Assembly: GCA_010015805.1 (NCBI GenBank) | Contig: ML978124.1 | Coordinates: forward strand, 2,356,001 to 2,420,000 | Length of the DNA stretch: 64,000 nt | From: Rhizodiscina lignyota | Lineage: Eukaryota; Ascomycota; Dothideomycetes; Aulographales; Rhizodiscinaceae | Reading direction: 5' to 3' | Shown here: positions 1 through 9,614 of the stretch, one piece after another | Position numbering within the stretch: position 1 is the first letter of the stretch | How the letters are laid out: every line of letters starts with the position of its first letter | Position numbers and translations under genes: made by a program | The notes under the pieces: generated by a model | The model's input: the letters and a program-made list of their open reading frames with translations, nothing else | Database searches by the model: none | What the model was told of the DNA's origin: nothing

Positions 1-1356
1 CTCTTCACGCCAATCGCAAACGAAAACATTGCATGGGGTTCCTTGACCTCTCCTCCAAATGCACTTCCGGGACCAGATCCAGCTGCTATTGATGATGCCA
101 TTGAGATGTGGAGAGCAGCGGCAAGGCCTGCAATCATTGCATCTACAGGTGCAAGAGGCGCAGTCAATGAACTACTCAAACTTGCCGAGGCCACGGGAAC
201 GCCGATCTTCCACAGCACAAAGTTCTCCACCGCAATTCCGTATGAACATCCATTCCGCGCTGGAGGCGCTCGCAGACTCGCGGCTTTACGCGTTAACCGC
301 TCTTTACCACCCGATTTTATTCTCCTCCTTGGTGCTCGGACCGGTTTGATGCTGGGCGGAAGATCCGGCGCCATAATTCCGCACGAAGGTTGCAAAACTG
401 TCCACGTCGACCTCGATGGATCTGAAATTGGAAGAAGTCTTCCAGTCGACCTTGGCATCGTGTCGGATGTCGGCCTTGCGGTGGCGGCGATGAATGCCGC
501 AGTAGCAAAGAATCCATTCCGATCGACCGAAGAATGGATTCGCTCTGCGCTGGGTTTGAAATCTATACGTGCGCCGCATAATGAGGATGAATCAGTTATC
601 GTAGAAGACAACGGTCGACTCCACCCATACCACGCAATGAAGAAGGTCTATCAATGCATCCCCAATGACAGCACTGTCATCATTGATGGGGGTGAATGTG
701 GCGGTTGGGCGATGCAGCTTCTCGAAGAAGCACATGCGGGGCTGGCGATCGCATCGACAGGCTATCTAGGATTCCTCGGGAACGGCTGGGGTTACTCTCT
801 TGGAGCAGCAATTGCAGATCCATCAAAACTGGTGCTGAGCATCCAAGGAGATGGATCCGCTGGTTTCCATATTGCGGAACTGGATACCTATGTCAAGTTT
901 GGTCTGAAGATTGTGACAATCATTATGAACAACAGCGTCTGGGGCATGTCACAAGCTGGCCAGGATATAATATACGGTTATGCAACAGCCAAGCGCCCAA
1001 CTGTCGCACTTAATCCGAAGGCGAAGTACGAGGTTGTAGCTGAAGGCTTCGGTTGCACTTCCGCAGTTGTAGATGCACGCGAAGATATCGAGGGAGGATT
1101 CGCAGATGATACGAAAGCTCAGAAGACTCTCGAGGCGTTGGATCACGCCATGGACAAGCTTGTGCATGCTCAGGGCCCTGGGTTGCTGAATCTGGTGGTA
1201 TCGGATCATCCGTACCAGGACACCACTAAAGCGATGGTCGGTCAGACCGATGACCCGAACGTCATCGTCGTACCGTATTATGATAATATTCCGAAGCCGT
1301 ATTATAAGGACAGCAAGCAAGCTGTCAATGGTGCGAATGGCGCGAAAGGCGGCTGA
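1..1356 (+). CDS. Thiamine-diphosphate-dependent enzyme (acetolactate synthase / 2-oxoacid decarboxylase-like), 5' end outside window
   Basis: The reading frame is open from base 1, so the gene starts upstream of the window and about 450 C-terminal residues are seen. The central part (GARTGLMLGG, then a VDLDGSEIG stretch) looks like the middle ThDP-enzyme domain that packs a nucleotide-like fold. The C-terminal part carries the diphosphate-binding signature QGDGSAGF followed about 30 residues later by MNNSVWGMS, the GDG...NN motif that holds Mg2+ and ThDP. Family knowledge: such enzymes decarboxylate 2-oxo acids and may ligate the product to a second carbonyl. The exact substrate cannot be read, because the N-terminal domain with the catalytic glutamate is missing. 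There is no obvious peroxisomal C-terminus (it ends ...GAKGG). The stop is 102 bp from the stop of the convergent flavin monooxygenase. Confidence 0.85.
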   Translation, partial: LFTPIANENIAWGSLTSPPNALPGPDPAAIDDAIEMWRAAARPAIIASTGARGAVNELLKLAEATGTPIFHSTKFSTAIPYEHPFRAGGARRLAALRVNRSLPPDFILLLGARTGLMLGGRSGAIIPHEGCKTVHVDLDGSEIGRSLPVDLGIVSDVGLAVAAMNAAVAKNPFRSTEEWIRSALGLKSIRAPHNEDESVIVEDNGRLHPYHAMKKVYQCIPNDSTVIIDGGECGGWAMQLLEEAHAGLAIASTGYLGFLGNGWGYSLGAAIADPSKLVLSIQGDGSAGFHIAELDTYVKFGLKIVTIIMNNSVWGMSQAGQDIIYGYATAKRPTVALNPKAKYEVVAEGFGCTSAVVDAREDIEGGFADDTKAQKTLEALDHAMDKLVHAQGPGLLNLVVSDHPYQDTTKAMVGQTDDPNVIVVPYYDNIPKPYYKDSKQAVNGANGAKGG

Positions 1357-1458
1357 AGATCACTAGCGAGAGTTTTGGGACATGGATTGGACAAAGAGTT
1401 CGAGTCAATACTTCAATTGTAAATGTCAACGTCTTTAGCAAAAGCAATGAAACCACAA

Positions 1459-3194
1459 CTACTCTTCCAGCTTCTTCTCTCCATAATACTTCTGCTCAAA
1501 CTCCTTCAACAAGCCCTTCAGATCACTCGCGTAGGTCGGCGTTAATATATTCCCCTTACCCAGATGGCTCTTTAGTCCTAACTCTTTCAGCAGAGAGTCA
1601 GTGTAAGCGACTTGGTCCCAAAAGAACCAGTTTGCAAGTTGGCCTTTTGTCAAATATCGTCTTCTGCACCACACCACTGTCTCCGCAACGTCTATCTCCA
1701 TTTTGTCCATAGGTACCTCGAGCTTTCCATCGAGAACCGCAGTTGCCCAAAGTGACTGGACCTCCGCCATACGCCATGCATTCAGCAGCACTGGGCGGCC
1801 CAGAAAGACAATTGAACTATCGTTGACAGGCAGAATGCAGTTGCACAGGCGGTAAGGCGTCACCTTTGGCTTCTTCTTGTGGTACGGAGGAGGGTTGGCA
1901 AGGATCGGGAATCTCTTCAAGACAGCTTTATCTGCTTCTGCCTCAAGCGACTTCCATTTCTCCTGCTGTTTCTCGTCAACGGAATCGTAGGGTACCGGAA
2001 GGCCCAGAGCAGCAGCAGTCTCGGTTTCGAAGTACGGCGGAGCAGCTTGATCCCATCCGGTGGCGTATACGACTGCATCTACCTCGACCTTTTGCCCATC
2101 TACAAGACGAAGTGCCTTTTCTTCGAAGCCTGCAGTATCATCTCTGATTATTTTGACACGCTCGGCTAGCGTGTCGTAGAAGTCATCACTCTGCTGCACA
2201 CCAGTGCTATCGTTCTGCCAGAAGAGCGACGTATCTGGTTTAAGATTCTTGAAACCATTGTGGTGCGGATCAGGCCTGTCGTACTTTGCATTCTTCTTGA
2301 GGTGACTCTCCAGAAACTGCCAGATGGCCTTGAGGATGCGGCGGCCAAAAGCGGTTCCGTTGAAGAAGTTGGCCACAATGCCAGTCTCGACGAACTTGGA
2401 AACGAGAATCGGAAAGAGCAAGCGAGTCAGGAGTGCATCATCGCCGCTCTTAAATGGTCCATTAGCGACTGGATTGGCGAAGGCAGCAGGACCGCTACCC
2501 GATTTGCGGATGATCCAGTATACGGTCTTGTTCGCTTTCGCGGCGGCGTAGGCCATATCAGCGGCGGATTTAGCACCCCCGATGACGGCGATGCGTTCGA
2601 TTGCATCATCTTTGAGAATGTCTGATTTTGCGTAGTCTTTGTTGTGAATCTGGACACCTCTGAAATTGCTTTGGCCCGGGATTTTTGGTATGACGGGCTT
2701 GCTGGTAATCCCAGACGCATCAATAACTTTGGCAGCGGTGTACGTAGACGACGTGCCATCTACAGTGGCAATCCATTGGTCATTGTGCTTGCGAAGGGTC
2801 TGCACACGGCTGTCGAACTTGATGCGGTCCAATATGGAGGTTCCATTGTAAACGTGGCTGCGGACGTAGTCTTCATTGTAGCTAGTTACATGCCCAGCGT
2901 ATACAAAGCCGTTATAAGAATCCTCACGATCCACGCTAAGGGGGACGTCGGAGAAGTGGGCGAAATCGATCGATATCTGCGTCCGGAATGAGTCGTACAC
3001 ACGCTCTACCAACGGTTAGACTTGTAGATTCAAAGATAATTATGTAATATACCTTTACTCCAAACTCCACCGAGGTAGCTGCTGGCCTCAAGGATAGCCA
3101 ACTTCGCATTTGGATGGATCTCCAGATAGGTTCGTGCTGCTTGAATGCCGTACAAGCCAGCGCCGATAATCAGTACGTCGACCTCAGTCGCCAT
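1459..3194 (-). CDS. Flavin-dependent monooxygenase (FMO / Baeyer-Villiger-like)
   Basis: There are two exons, 3194-3053 and 3005-1459, with a 47-nt intron (3006-3052, GTATAT...TAG). The splice joins in frame and restores GGVWSKERVYDSF, the conserved substrate-entry region of this family; total 562 aa. The start is the ATG at 3194, just before the FAD-binding Rossmann motif GAGLYG (residues 11-16). A second dinucleotide site, VIGGAKSAAD, should bind NADPH. A motif resembling the FMO/BVMO fingerprint (FRGVQIHNKDY) precedes it, and the late ATGWD motif is present. Such enzymes oxygenate carbonyls or soft heteroatoms using NADPH and O2; the substrate is not readable. The last third is less typical and contains an aromatic hydrophobic segment (WFFWDQVAY). 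The tail-to-tail partner is a ThDP enzyme, so a common catabolic or secondary route is possible but only inferred. Confidence 0.88.
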
Positions 3195-3706
3195 GTTGGA
3201 GATGCTTGGAAAGAAAGTATGCAATCAACTTGGAAGAAATAAAGGGAGAATATTCAGAGTAATAAGCGAGAAACTACTGAATCAAGAAAGAACGCTGCAA
3301 TAGCTGTGAGGAGTGTGTGGGGCTGTCAGCTACTCGTGTGATCATGGCAACATTTATGCCCACTACTCTGCCTTAAATGCATTTCTAATGCACCTACCTA
3401 TTCATGTTGTGTGCGCGAGGCATTCCGCATGATCGAGACTCGCCTGCCTGAGCGTGCTTCAATACAATAAGGTGTTTCGATGTGGGTGACTAAAGCAGTC
3501 TTGGTGAATTCGTTTAGCATCTTGGCTGCTGAAAGCTGAAGCCACATCGAGAAGGGCAACGCAATGTCATTCGTATCCAAGACCAGCACATTCTTGTGAT
3601 TACCCAGCAATGTACTCGACGGAGAAGAAGAAAGAAGCGTGTGTTGTGACAAAGATGAAGTTGTGGCGTCCAGATATGCCGTATCAACAGGGGGTTCCGA
3701 ATCTTA
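3195..3706. other. Intergenic stretch upstream of the monooxygenase
   Basis: No coding region is supported. The short reverse frame at 3398-3652 has no recognisable domain and no credible start context. This stretch should contain the promoter of the monooxygenase; no distinctive site could be assigned. Confidence 0.5.
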
Positions 3707-3998
3707 CAGCGCTTTTCGGGTTCGGAGGCCTCCCCCTTGCTCTCAAAAATTATTTAGAGCTAAGTCAAAACATCTATATAACCAATCATATAATACGGGT
3801 CTATCAGGAGATTTGCAAGATTTACATAGATTTGCACTGATTTACAGTCACGTGCTACAGAAGCTATTCGATATATTTTACGCACACACCATCCTATTTC
3901 TGATCGGCGTAATAGCTATTAGCTAGATCAAGCTCGAGCCAACTAGTGAAAATCATTTTTAAGAGCAAGGGGGAGGCCTCCGAACCCGAAAAGCGCTG
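3707..3998. mobile_element. MITE, Tc1/mariner-superfamily type (TA target site)
   Basis: This is a 292-bp element with long terminal inverted repeats. The left end reads CAGCGCTTTTCGGGTTCGGA and onward, and the right end is its reverse complement. About 50 bp pair, with only two mismatches seen (37 bp perfect first). The repeat contains the palindrome GGAGGCCTCC. The element is flanked on both sides by the dinucleotide TA (3705-3706 and 3999-4000), as expected for Tc1/mariner/pogo (Fot1-like) transposition. The interior is AT-rich and has no transposase frame, so it is non-autonomous. The high match between the ends suggests a fairly recent insertion. It sits between the monooxygenase promoter and the HET-domain gene. 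Confidence 0.85.
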
Positions 3999-4252
3999 TA
4001 CACGAGGAACGTGTCGTGGTTTTCAGCCTTACGGGGCAACGGGCTAATTTCCACCTCCGGGCTGTGATCAACGGTAGTTCTTGCCAACACGTTGAAATTT
4101 TCTCTGGCTTGGTATACGCCATCTTAATAATTCTTTGATGCTTGCAGCACCGTCACGGCAGCGTTTTTGGAATCCCTGTTTTGTCATCGCAGTTCATCAT
4201 TGGTGGCTAAACTCTACTACAGTCGTTAGCCTTGCCATACAAGCTTTGTATT

Positions 4253-6315
4253 ATGGCTATGAAGACCGGACGTGTTGCCAGAACTAGGATTGGAGAAGAG
4301 CCGGGAAAGACCCAGAAACCCTTGACATGCCAAACATGCAGATTGCTCATGGACACAACTTCTGTAACGCCAACCTCAAGCACGATGTCGATGGCCAATC
4401 TCGCGGCATCAAGGAAGTCGGGTTGCGTTGGATGTGGGCTGCTCTATGACGCAATCGAGTGGGCAGATCAACGGCCGCCTATCGAAGAGAAGGAAGAGGG
4501 GAAAGAGCAGGGCGAAGACACTTTAGTAGAACTGAGTAGAGTACATCATGAGTACCACCACGACCTCCAAAGGGCGAAATGGTCTTGGAGCCTGGAGCTA
4601 TTTGCAGTCGAAGGTAGGATTGAACTATGCACTCGCTGAATCTGTTGATCACAAGAGCCTCAGGTGATCCGTGTCCATGGTCTGGTGTAAGATACGGAAA
4701 GCACATGTCTGGGAACACGGGCTCAGAGGAGGCGCTCTCAAAATGTCAACAATGGCTAAAGGATTGCGATGAAAACCATGAAAGATGTCGACAGTATCTT
4801 AACAGTCCGCTTCCATCACGTGTCTTGGATCTTGGAGACGCAAAAGCCAACCTTTGCAAGGATGTGAAGTTGCACGAATCCGCACCTTCTGAGCGGGCTT
4901 CTTATACCACGCTAAGCTATTGCTGGGGTGGCGAGAAATTCATTACGACGACAGCTTCCACGCTCTCCGAGAGGAAGGCCAACATAGATTGGTCGGAGTT
5001 GCCGGCTGTTTTCCAAGACATCGTTACTTTCTGCCGCCGCATCGGTGTACGGTATCTGTGGATAGATGCATTATGCATTCTTCAGGATTCGAAGGATGAT
5101 TGGCGAAAAGAGGCATCGCGGATGAAAGACTACTACAGCAACGCATACATCAGCCTAAGCGCGGCGAAAGCCTCTCGTCCTTCTGAAGGTTGCTATACGG
5201 GTCATCTGCCTTGGGGCTATAAATCCCATACGCTCCGCTCCCCTCCGAAGGCGAAGTTTCCATATGCGATTCATGTCCGTCGAACTCGATACTTTGAACG
5301 ACCTCCAATCCATGAGCGAGCATGGTGTTTCCAAGAGCACGAGCTGCCGTCACGTGTTCTCATGTTCAGGGGAATGGAACTGCAATGGTACTGCTACGAG
5401 CACGCAATATGTGAGTGTGGTAACCATGAGGGAGCGCGAGAAGAAACCGAAGACCGTTTACCGAGAGAGGACTTCACGACCGTCCAATCGCATGGAGATG
5501 CAAGACTCGAGTGGTACAGGAGCATTGATGAGTACACGGATCGCAATCTGACTGTCCAGAGTGACATTCTCCCTGCGCTTTCTGGGCTGGCTGGAAAGAT
5601 GGCAGAGCGTCATCCGGGTGCAAGATATCTTGCCGGTCTGTGGGAAGACACACTGATCAGCGATTTGATGTGGTATGCCCAGCCGCTGCATCTTGACGTA
5701 CGCCCATCCTCGTATCGAGCGCCCTCGTGGTCGTGGGCATCTGTCACGGGACAGGTGTCTGGTCAGAGTTACGAAGTTACATCTGAAGATACTCATATTG
5801 AGATAACCAATGTCGAAGTATCCTTGAATTCAGCATCGAACCCATTTGGTGAAGTGGAGGGGGGCAGCCTTACGCTTCTCGGTCGTTTGACTCCAGCGGT
5901 CTTGCACTACAATGAAGATGGGGACCTAGATATTTCGACAGCCCAGTTGACCATCAAAGGCTTCGAAGACGACCGAGCATTCCAGTTCTCACCGGACTAC
6001 GACTTGACTAAGAAAGACCCTGGCAACGCTGTAATCGCAAATGGAGCGGAGGTCGATGTACTCGATGTCGCCGTGGAGAATGGTGGAGACGAAGCAGCTC
6101 TCACACCCAGCGGAGGTAAAACGTATTGCCTCGTATTGCGACATCTCGGTGGATCGACGTACGAGCGGATAGGGAGTCTTAGTAAGGAACCAGTCGGATC
6201 GCAATTTCCTGCAAGGCTGCGCGGAAGAATCGGGCACGGCGCCTCGAGACTTTTCAAGCAATCTCCGAAGGACTGGTTTAAGGAGTTGGAACCGAGGACG
6301 ATTACAATCATCTGA
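4253..6315 (+). CDS. HET-domain (heterokaryon incompatibility) protein
   Basis: There are two exons, 4253-4613 and 4664-6315, with a 50-nt intron (GTAGGA...CAG); spliced length 670 aa. The junction gives FAVEGDPCPWSG in frame. The start is the ATG at 4253; an upstream in-frame TTG is not used. The HET block is clear: YTTLSYCWGG (about residue 200), then a VRYLWIDALCILQD stretch and a KDYYSNAYISLSA stretch. The N-terminus has paired cysteines (CQTCRLL and, about 40 residues later, CVGCGLLYDA) that look like a zinc-binding module common in this family. A WSWASVTG motif follows the HET block. HET proteins are linked to non-self recognition and programmed cell death after hyphal fusion; partners and activity cannot be read here. 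The gene starts 250 bp after the MITE. Confidence 0.9.
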
Positions 6316-6524
6316 TGGTCGTGCACACATGCATGTGTTGATTCTCGGATTTGCAACATGCCGTGGCACAGGACAATGTTGAGAACGAACAATATTCGCT
6401 TGCTAGATGGTCTGGTTCAAGCCAAGACGCCTGGGATATCTCGGTTTGAAAATCACATTCCCAACTTCGACAAATGAAGTCTTTCTCCACCTTCATCCAC
6501 GGTCATAAACCCATCTTCAAAACT

Positions 6525-7217
6525 CTAAGCAGTAGGCTTATACTCCATCGTGCTCTCGCCATTCGAATACTGAGCTGCCTTGCCGTTGAGCAGCTCCTTC
6601 TCCTGGAACTCGGCCTCCTTGTCCATCTGGACAAGCGAGCAGCAACCGCAGCAGCAGCCGAGGGCGAGGTCGACGGCGAAAGAGCCCTCGAGGCCATACT
6701 TCTTGCGGATATCGGCACGCTGGAGCGAGAACGGGATGAGAGACAGGCAGGAGGAGAAGCAGAAGAGCAGGCACTAAATTGTGGTGATTAGTCGGAGACC
6801 CCAATTGAAGAGATCAGTCTACTTACAGAAGTGTTGATTGGGGAGTATCCCTCGAGATCACCGTGGTGGTGGACACGATGGTGGATTCTTCCGAATGTCA
6901 CGCACGGGACACACCAGGTGATGAGGCCTGTTCAACCATTAGCAAAACAATATCGATATAGAATTCCGAGGTGCCGAACAGGTATCGATTGGGTCGAAGC
7001 AGCCGAACAACTGAGCATGCCACGGCTTGCCTCCTTCAACGGGAGCCTCGGTCTTGCCCTGCTGGGTGAGGAGCTCATTGACGCGGTTCTTCCAGTGCTC
7101 AATGTCGTCGTTCTCGATCGGCTGGCGCGTTGCCTGAGCGGGAGCAGATGCTGGAGCAGCAGCAGGCGTCTCAGCCGGCGCAGCTGGAGCAGCACCGTTC
7201 TCAACTGGAGCAGACAT
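6525..7217 (-). CDS. PLAC8-family cysteine-rich protein
   Basis: There are three exons: 7217-6980, 6927-6827 and 6773-6525. Introns are 52 nt (6928-6979, unusual donor GTTCGG) and 53 nt (6774-6826, GTAAGT...TAG). The product is 195 aa. The N-terminus is rich in Ala/Pro. The PLAC8 domain then begins with an FGCFDPIDTC stretch and continues across intron 1 as LITWCVPCVTFGRI. It ends with CLLFCFSSCLSLIPFSLQ, the RADIRKKYGLEGS stretch and GCCCGCCSLVQMDKE. The hydrophobic cysteine-rich stretches are typical of PLAC8 proteins, which sit at membranes and in plants and fungi are linked to cell size or metal tolerance. The function here is not directly shown. The weak first donor is the least certain splice site. 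Confidence 0.85.
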
Positions 7218-8115
7218 TGTGGATTAAGGTGAAGGTAAGGAGTGACAGGGAAACGCTGCAAATATTACAAGAAAGATCGACGAGAATCTGGCAAGGAGCG
7301 ACTTCGGAGAATGGATGGAGACTCAGAGATCGAAAGAATGGGACCCAGCATTCCTTATAAGAGATCTGGTCTCCTGGGCAGCGAGCCGTGGCTCGGCGGG
7401 GCTTGGGTGGACACACAACTCCTGGGACAGTGCATCAAAAGTCTGTTCATTTTGGCGGATGGCGGCAGGCCACAGAAATTGAGGTGGAAATGGTTGCACA
7501 ATCAACCGTAACACAACGGCGCGCTGCCTTGCGCGCGAGTGGCTCGGTCCTCTTCCGCGCACGGTGGAAATTGCAATGGCTTGCCTGGCGTGAGACAAAC
7601 TTAGACGGCGAGCCAACCGCAAGCCTTCCTAGAAAAACATGCGCTGACAAGCCCACAAGCTTCTGCTTGCTTTCATCTTGCTCCTCGATTTGCAAGAATT
7701 CCAGAAGAGGTCGAAGTCACTCCACAGGGCTCTCGCTTACGCTCGTATCTGAGCTCGCCGGACCCTGTGCGCACGAGGCGCTCGCTACACCAGCCCAGGA
7801 TGAGAAAAGCTGGAGACTCCTGGAGTCGATTAGGGCAAGATAGTCCATTGAAACTATTGGAAGGATTTGCGATGCTTTTCCGAGATACGTACTTTTTCAT
7901 ATTGCTGCGTTGTGGTCGCGACCGGTGAGCTGTATAAGGAAAAGAAGTTGAGAGGTGACGCTGTTGAAAGGGGAAGAAACCCCCGAAATGCGGAGTTTCG
8001 GGGAGGTTAGGATCGCCATGACCTCACTCACGCTCACCTTCGACTCTTGACACATGCAGGTACTCAATATTGCCAAATTTAGTTTCCTTATGTCATTTTC
8101 CTTCATTTTTCTACA
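7218..8115. other. Divergent intergenic region between the PLAC8 and POF1-like genes
   Basis: About 0.9 kb with no convincing coding region. The forward frame at 7388-7843 lacks any recognisable domain and has shadow-like composition. The region must hold two divergent promoters, but no specific element is assigned. Confidence 0.5.
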
Positions 8116-9060
8116 ATGACTGGTACACTAAATCAGAATTCCAAGCAATTGCTTAAGCACATTGAGGCATCGCTCTCCGCTTTCCAATCCTCCAACAGAC
8201 CCTTCCGGATATTATCATCCTCACGGACCACTGAAACTGCGGCCGCTCCACTGCCGAAGACCCTCTTCATACTTGACTCATCATACAATCCTCCAAGTAA
8301 GGCCCACTTCGCTCTCGCATATGCTGCTCTCGCCGGTCCCTCTGCCCAGCGCGAACCTAAGCCTCACCGGCTACTGCTCCTCTTCAGCACGCAGAATGCC
8401 GACAAGGCCGCGAAACCGGCTAGCTTTAGCCAGCGGCTTGCGATGATGGGACGATTGATGGAGGACCTGGCCAGTGAGATAGGAAAAGTACGGAAAGACG
8501 AGAATGTAGACATTGACATTGGCGTCACCACCTCGCCATACTATGTCGGCAAGTCACAAGCGATCGAGGCCTGCGATCCTCCAGCCTATCCATCAAAGCC
8601 TAATCACGTGCATATCATCGGATATGATACAGTGACGAGGCTTCTAGCATCAAGGTACTATCCAGACCATCATCCTCCTCTATCAGCCTTGGAGCCCTAC
8701 TTCTGCGCCGGCCACAAGCTGCTCGTCGCGCTCCGTCCCTTGTCCTCGTCGGAGAACATGCAAGACGCGGGTTCGCAGGGGATAGATGAGCAGACAGAGT
8801 ACATCCGTAAGCTCGGCGAGGATGCGCTGGAAGCAGAAGGCTTCAAGCGGGAGTGGGCGGCGCAGATCAGTGTCTTGGAAGGTGAAGATCTCGGTTCAGC
8901 GATTGGAATCAGCTCGACGGCCATTAGAAATGCTGTGAGTGAGGAGGATTGGACAGCAGTTGGCAAGCTATGTACGCCAGGCGTGACTACTTGGTTGAAG
9001 GAAGAGAGGCCATATGAGAATAGCAGCCAGGACGTCGAGCAGAAGAGCAAGATGTCTTGA
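8116..9060 (+). CDS. POF1-like nicotinamide-nucleotide adenylyltransferase family protein
   Basis: A single exon of 314 aa with the ATG at 8116. The nucleotidylyltransferase fold is indicated by LFILDSSYNPPSKAHFALAY (residues about 50-69), where NPPxxAH stands in for the usual (H/T)xGH-type nucleotide-binding motif. The C-terminal GISSTAIRNAV matches the ISSTxIR motif that binds the ATP phosphates. Between them lie LLFSTQNADKAAKPASFSQR and a VHIIGYDTVTRLL stretch, as in the yeast Pof1 group. Family knowledge: Pof1-type proteins have been described as NMN adenylyltransferases/ATPases acting in NAD+ metabolism. The classic His of the GxxxPxHxGH motif is not standard, so the activity should be treated as inferred. 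Confidence 0.82.
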   Translation: MTGTLNQNSKQLLKHIEASLSAFQSSNRPFRILSSSRTTETAAAPLPKTLFILDSSYNPPSKAHFALAYAALAGPSAQREPKPHRLLLLFSTQNADKAAKPASFSQRLAMMGRLMEDLASEIGKVRKDENVDIDIGVTTSPYYVGKSQAIEACDPPAYPSKPNHVHIIGYDTVTRLLASRYYPDHHPPLSALEPYFCAGHKLLVALRPLSSSENMQDAGSQGIDEQTEYIRKLGEDALEAEGFKREWAAQISVLEGEDLGSAIGISSTAIRNAVSEEDWTAVGKLCTPGVTTWLKEERPYENSSQDVEQKSKMS

Positions 9061-9614
9061 TGTTCAATGGCAATTCTGATTGAGAATCGCATGTCATGGA
9101 TATTGCTCTTTTGCGCATATAATCGCCAAACTAGAGACACCCTGGTTTATCGAACACTGTCCGACAAATGCATGCAGTGTCCATTACATCCAGCAGGACG
9201 ACATCACACCTAACAGGGGAAGATGCTAACCTTACGTGTCTGTTGAAGGCTAATAGCCGCGAGATATATAGTACGCGAGTCGTGAAGGATATTCTCACGA
9301 ACACCGCCTAGACTTCTGCGATAGTCGAACCGATTCGACCAACAAGGGGGATTGGTACGGGATGCCGCCCAACGCAGGTTGACTTGGTAGAATAAATCCC
9401 ACATGGCCCACTTCAATCTTTTGTGCCCGTCTTCAAGACGATACGTGAGCTAAAGTGAGAGTGAGTACGAGTCGGTTGTCCCTCACGGTCACCTTTCCTG
9501 CGTATATCAAATGTGTTTTGTCTTTATTGAGTCTAGGATATGTCTATTATACTGTATTGTACACTGCATAGATGGTACTGTATCTTACATATTGTACAGG
9601 GCCAACATAGAGCC
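9061..9614. other. Convergent 3' intergenic region
   Basis: It lies between the stop of the POF1-like gene and the stop of the PPR gene. It is partly AT-rich (9500-9600, many TGTATTGTACA-like words) and probably holds both polyadenylation regions. No gene is seen. Confidence 0.5.
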
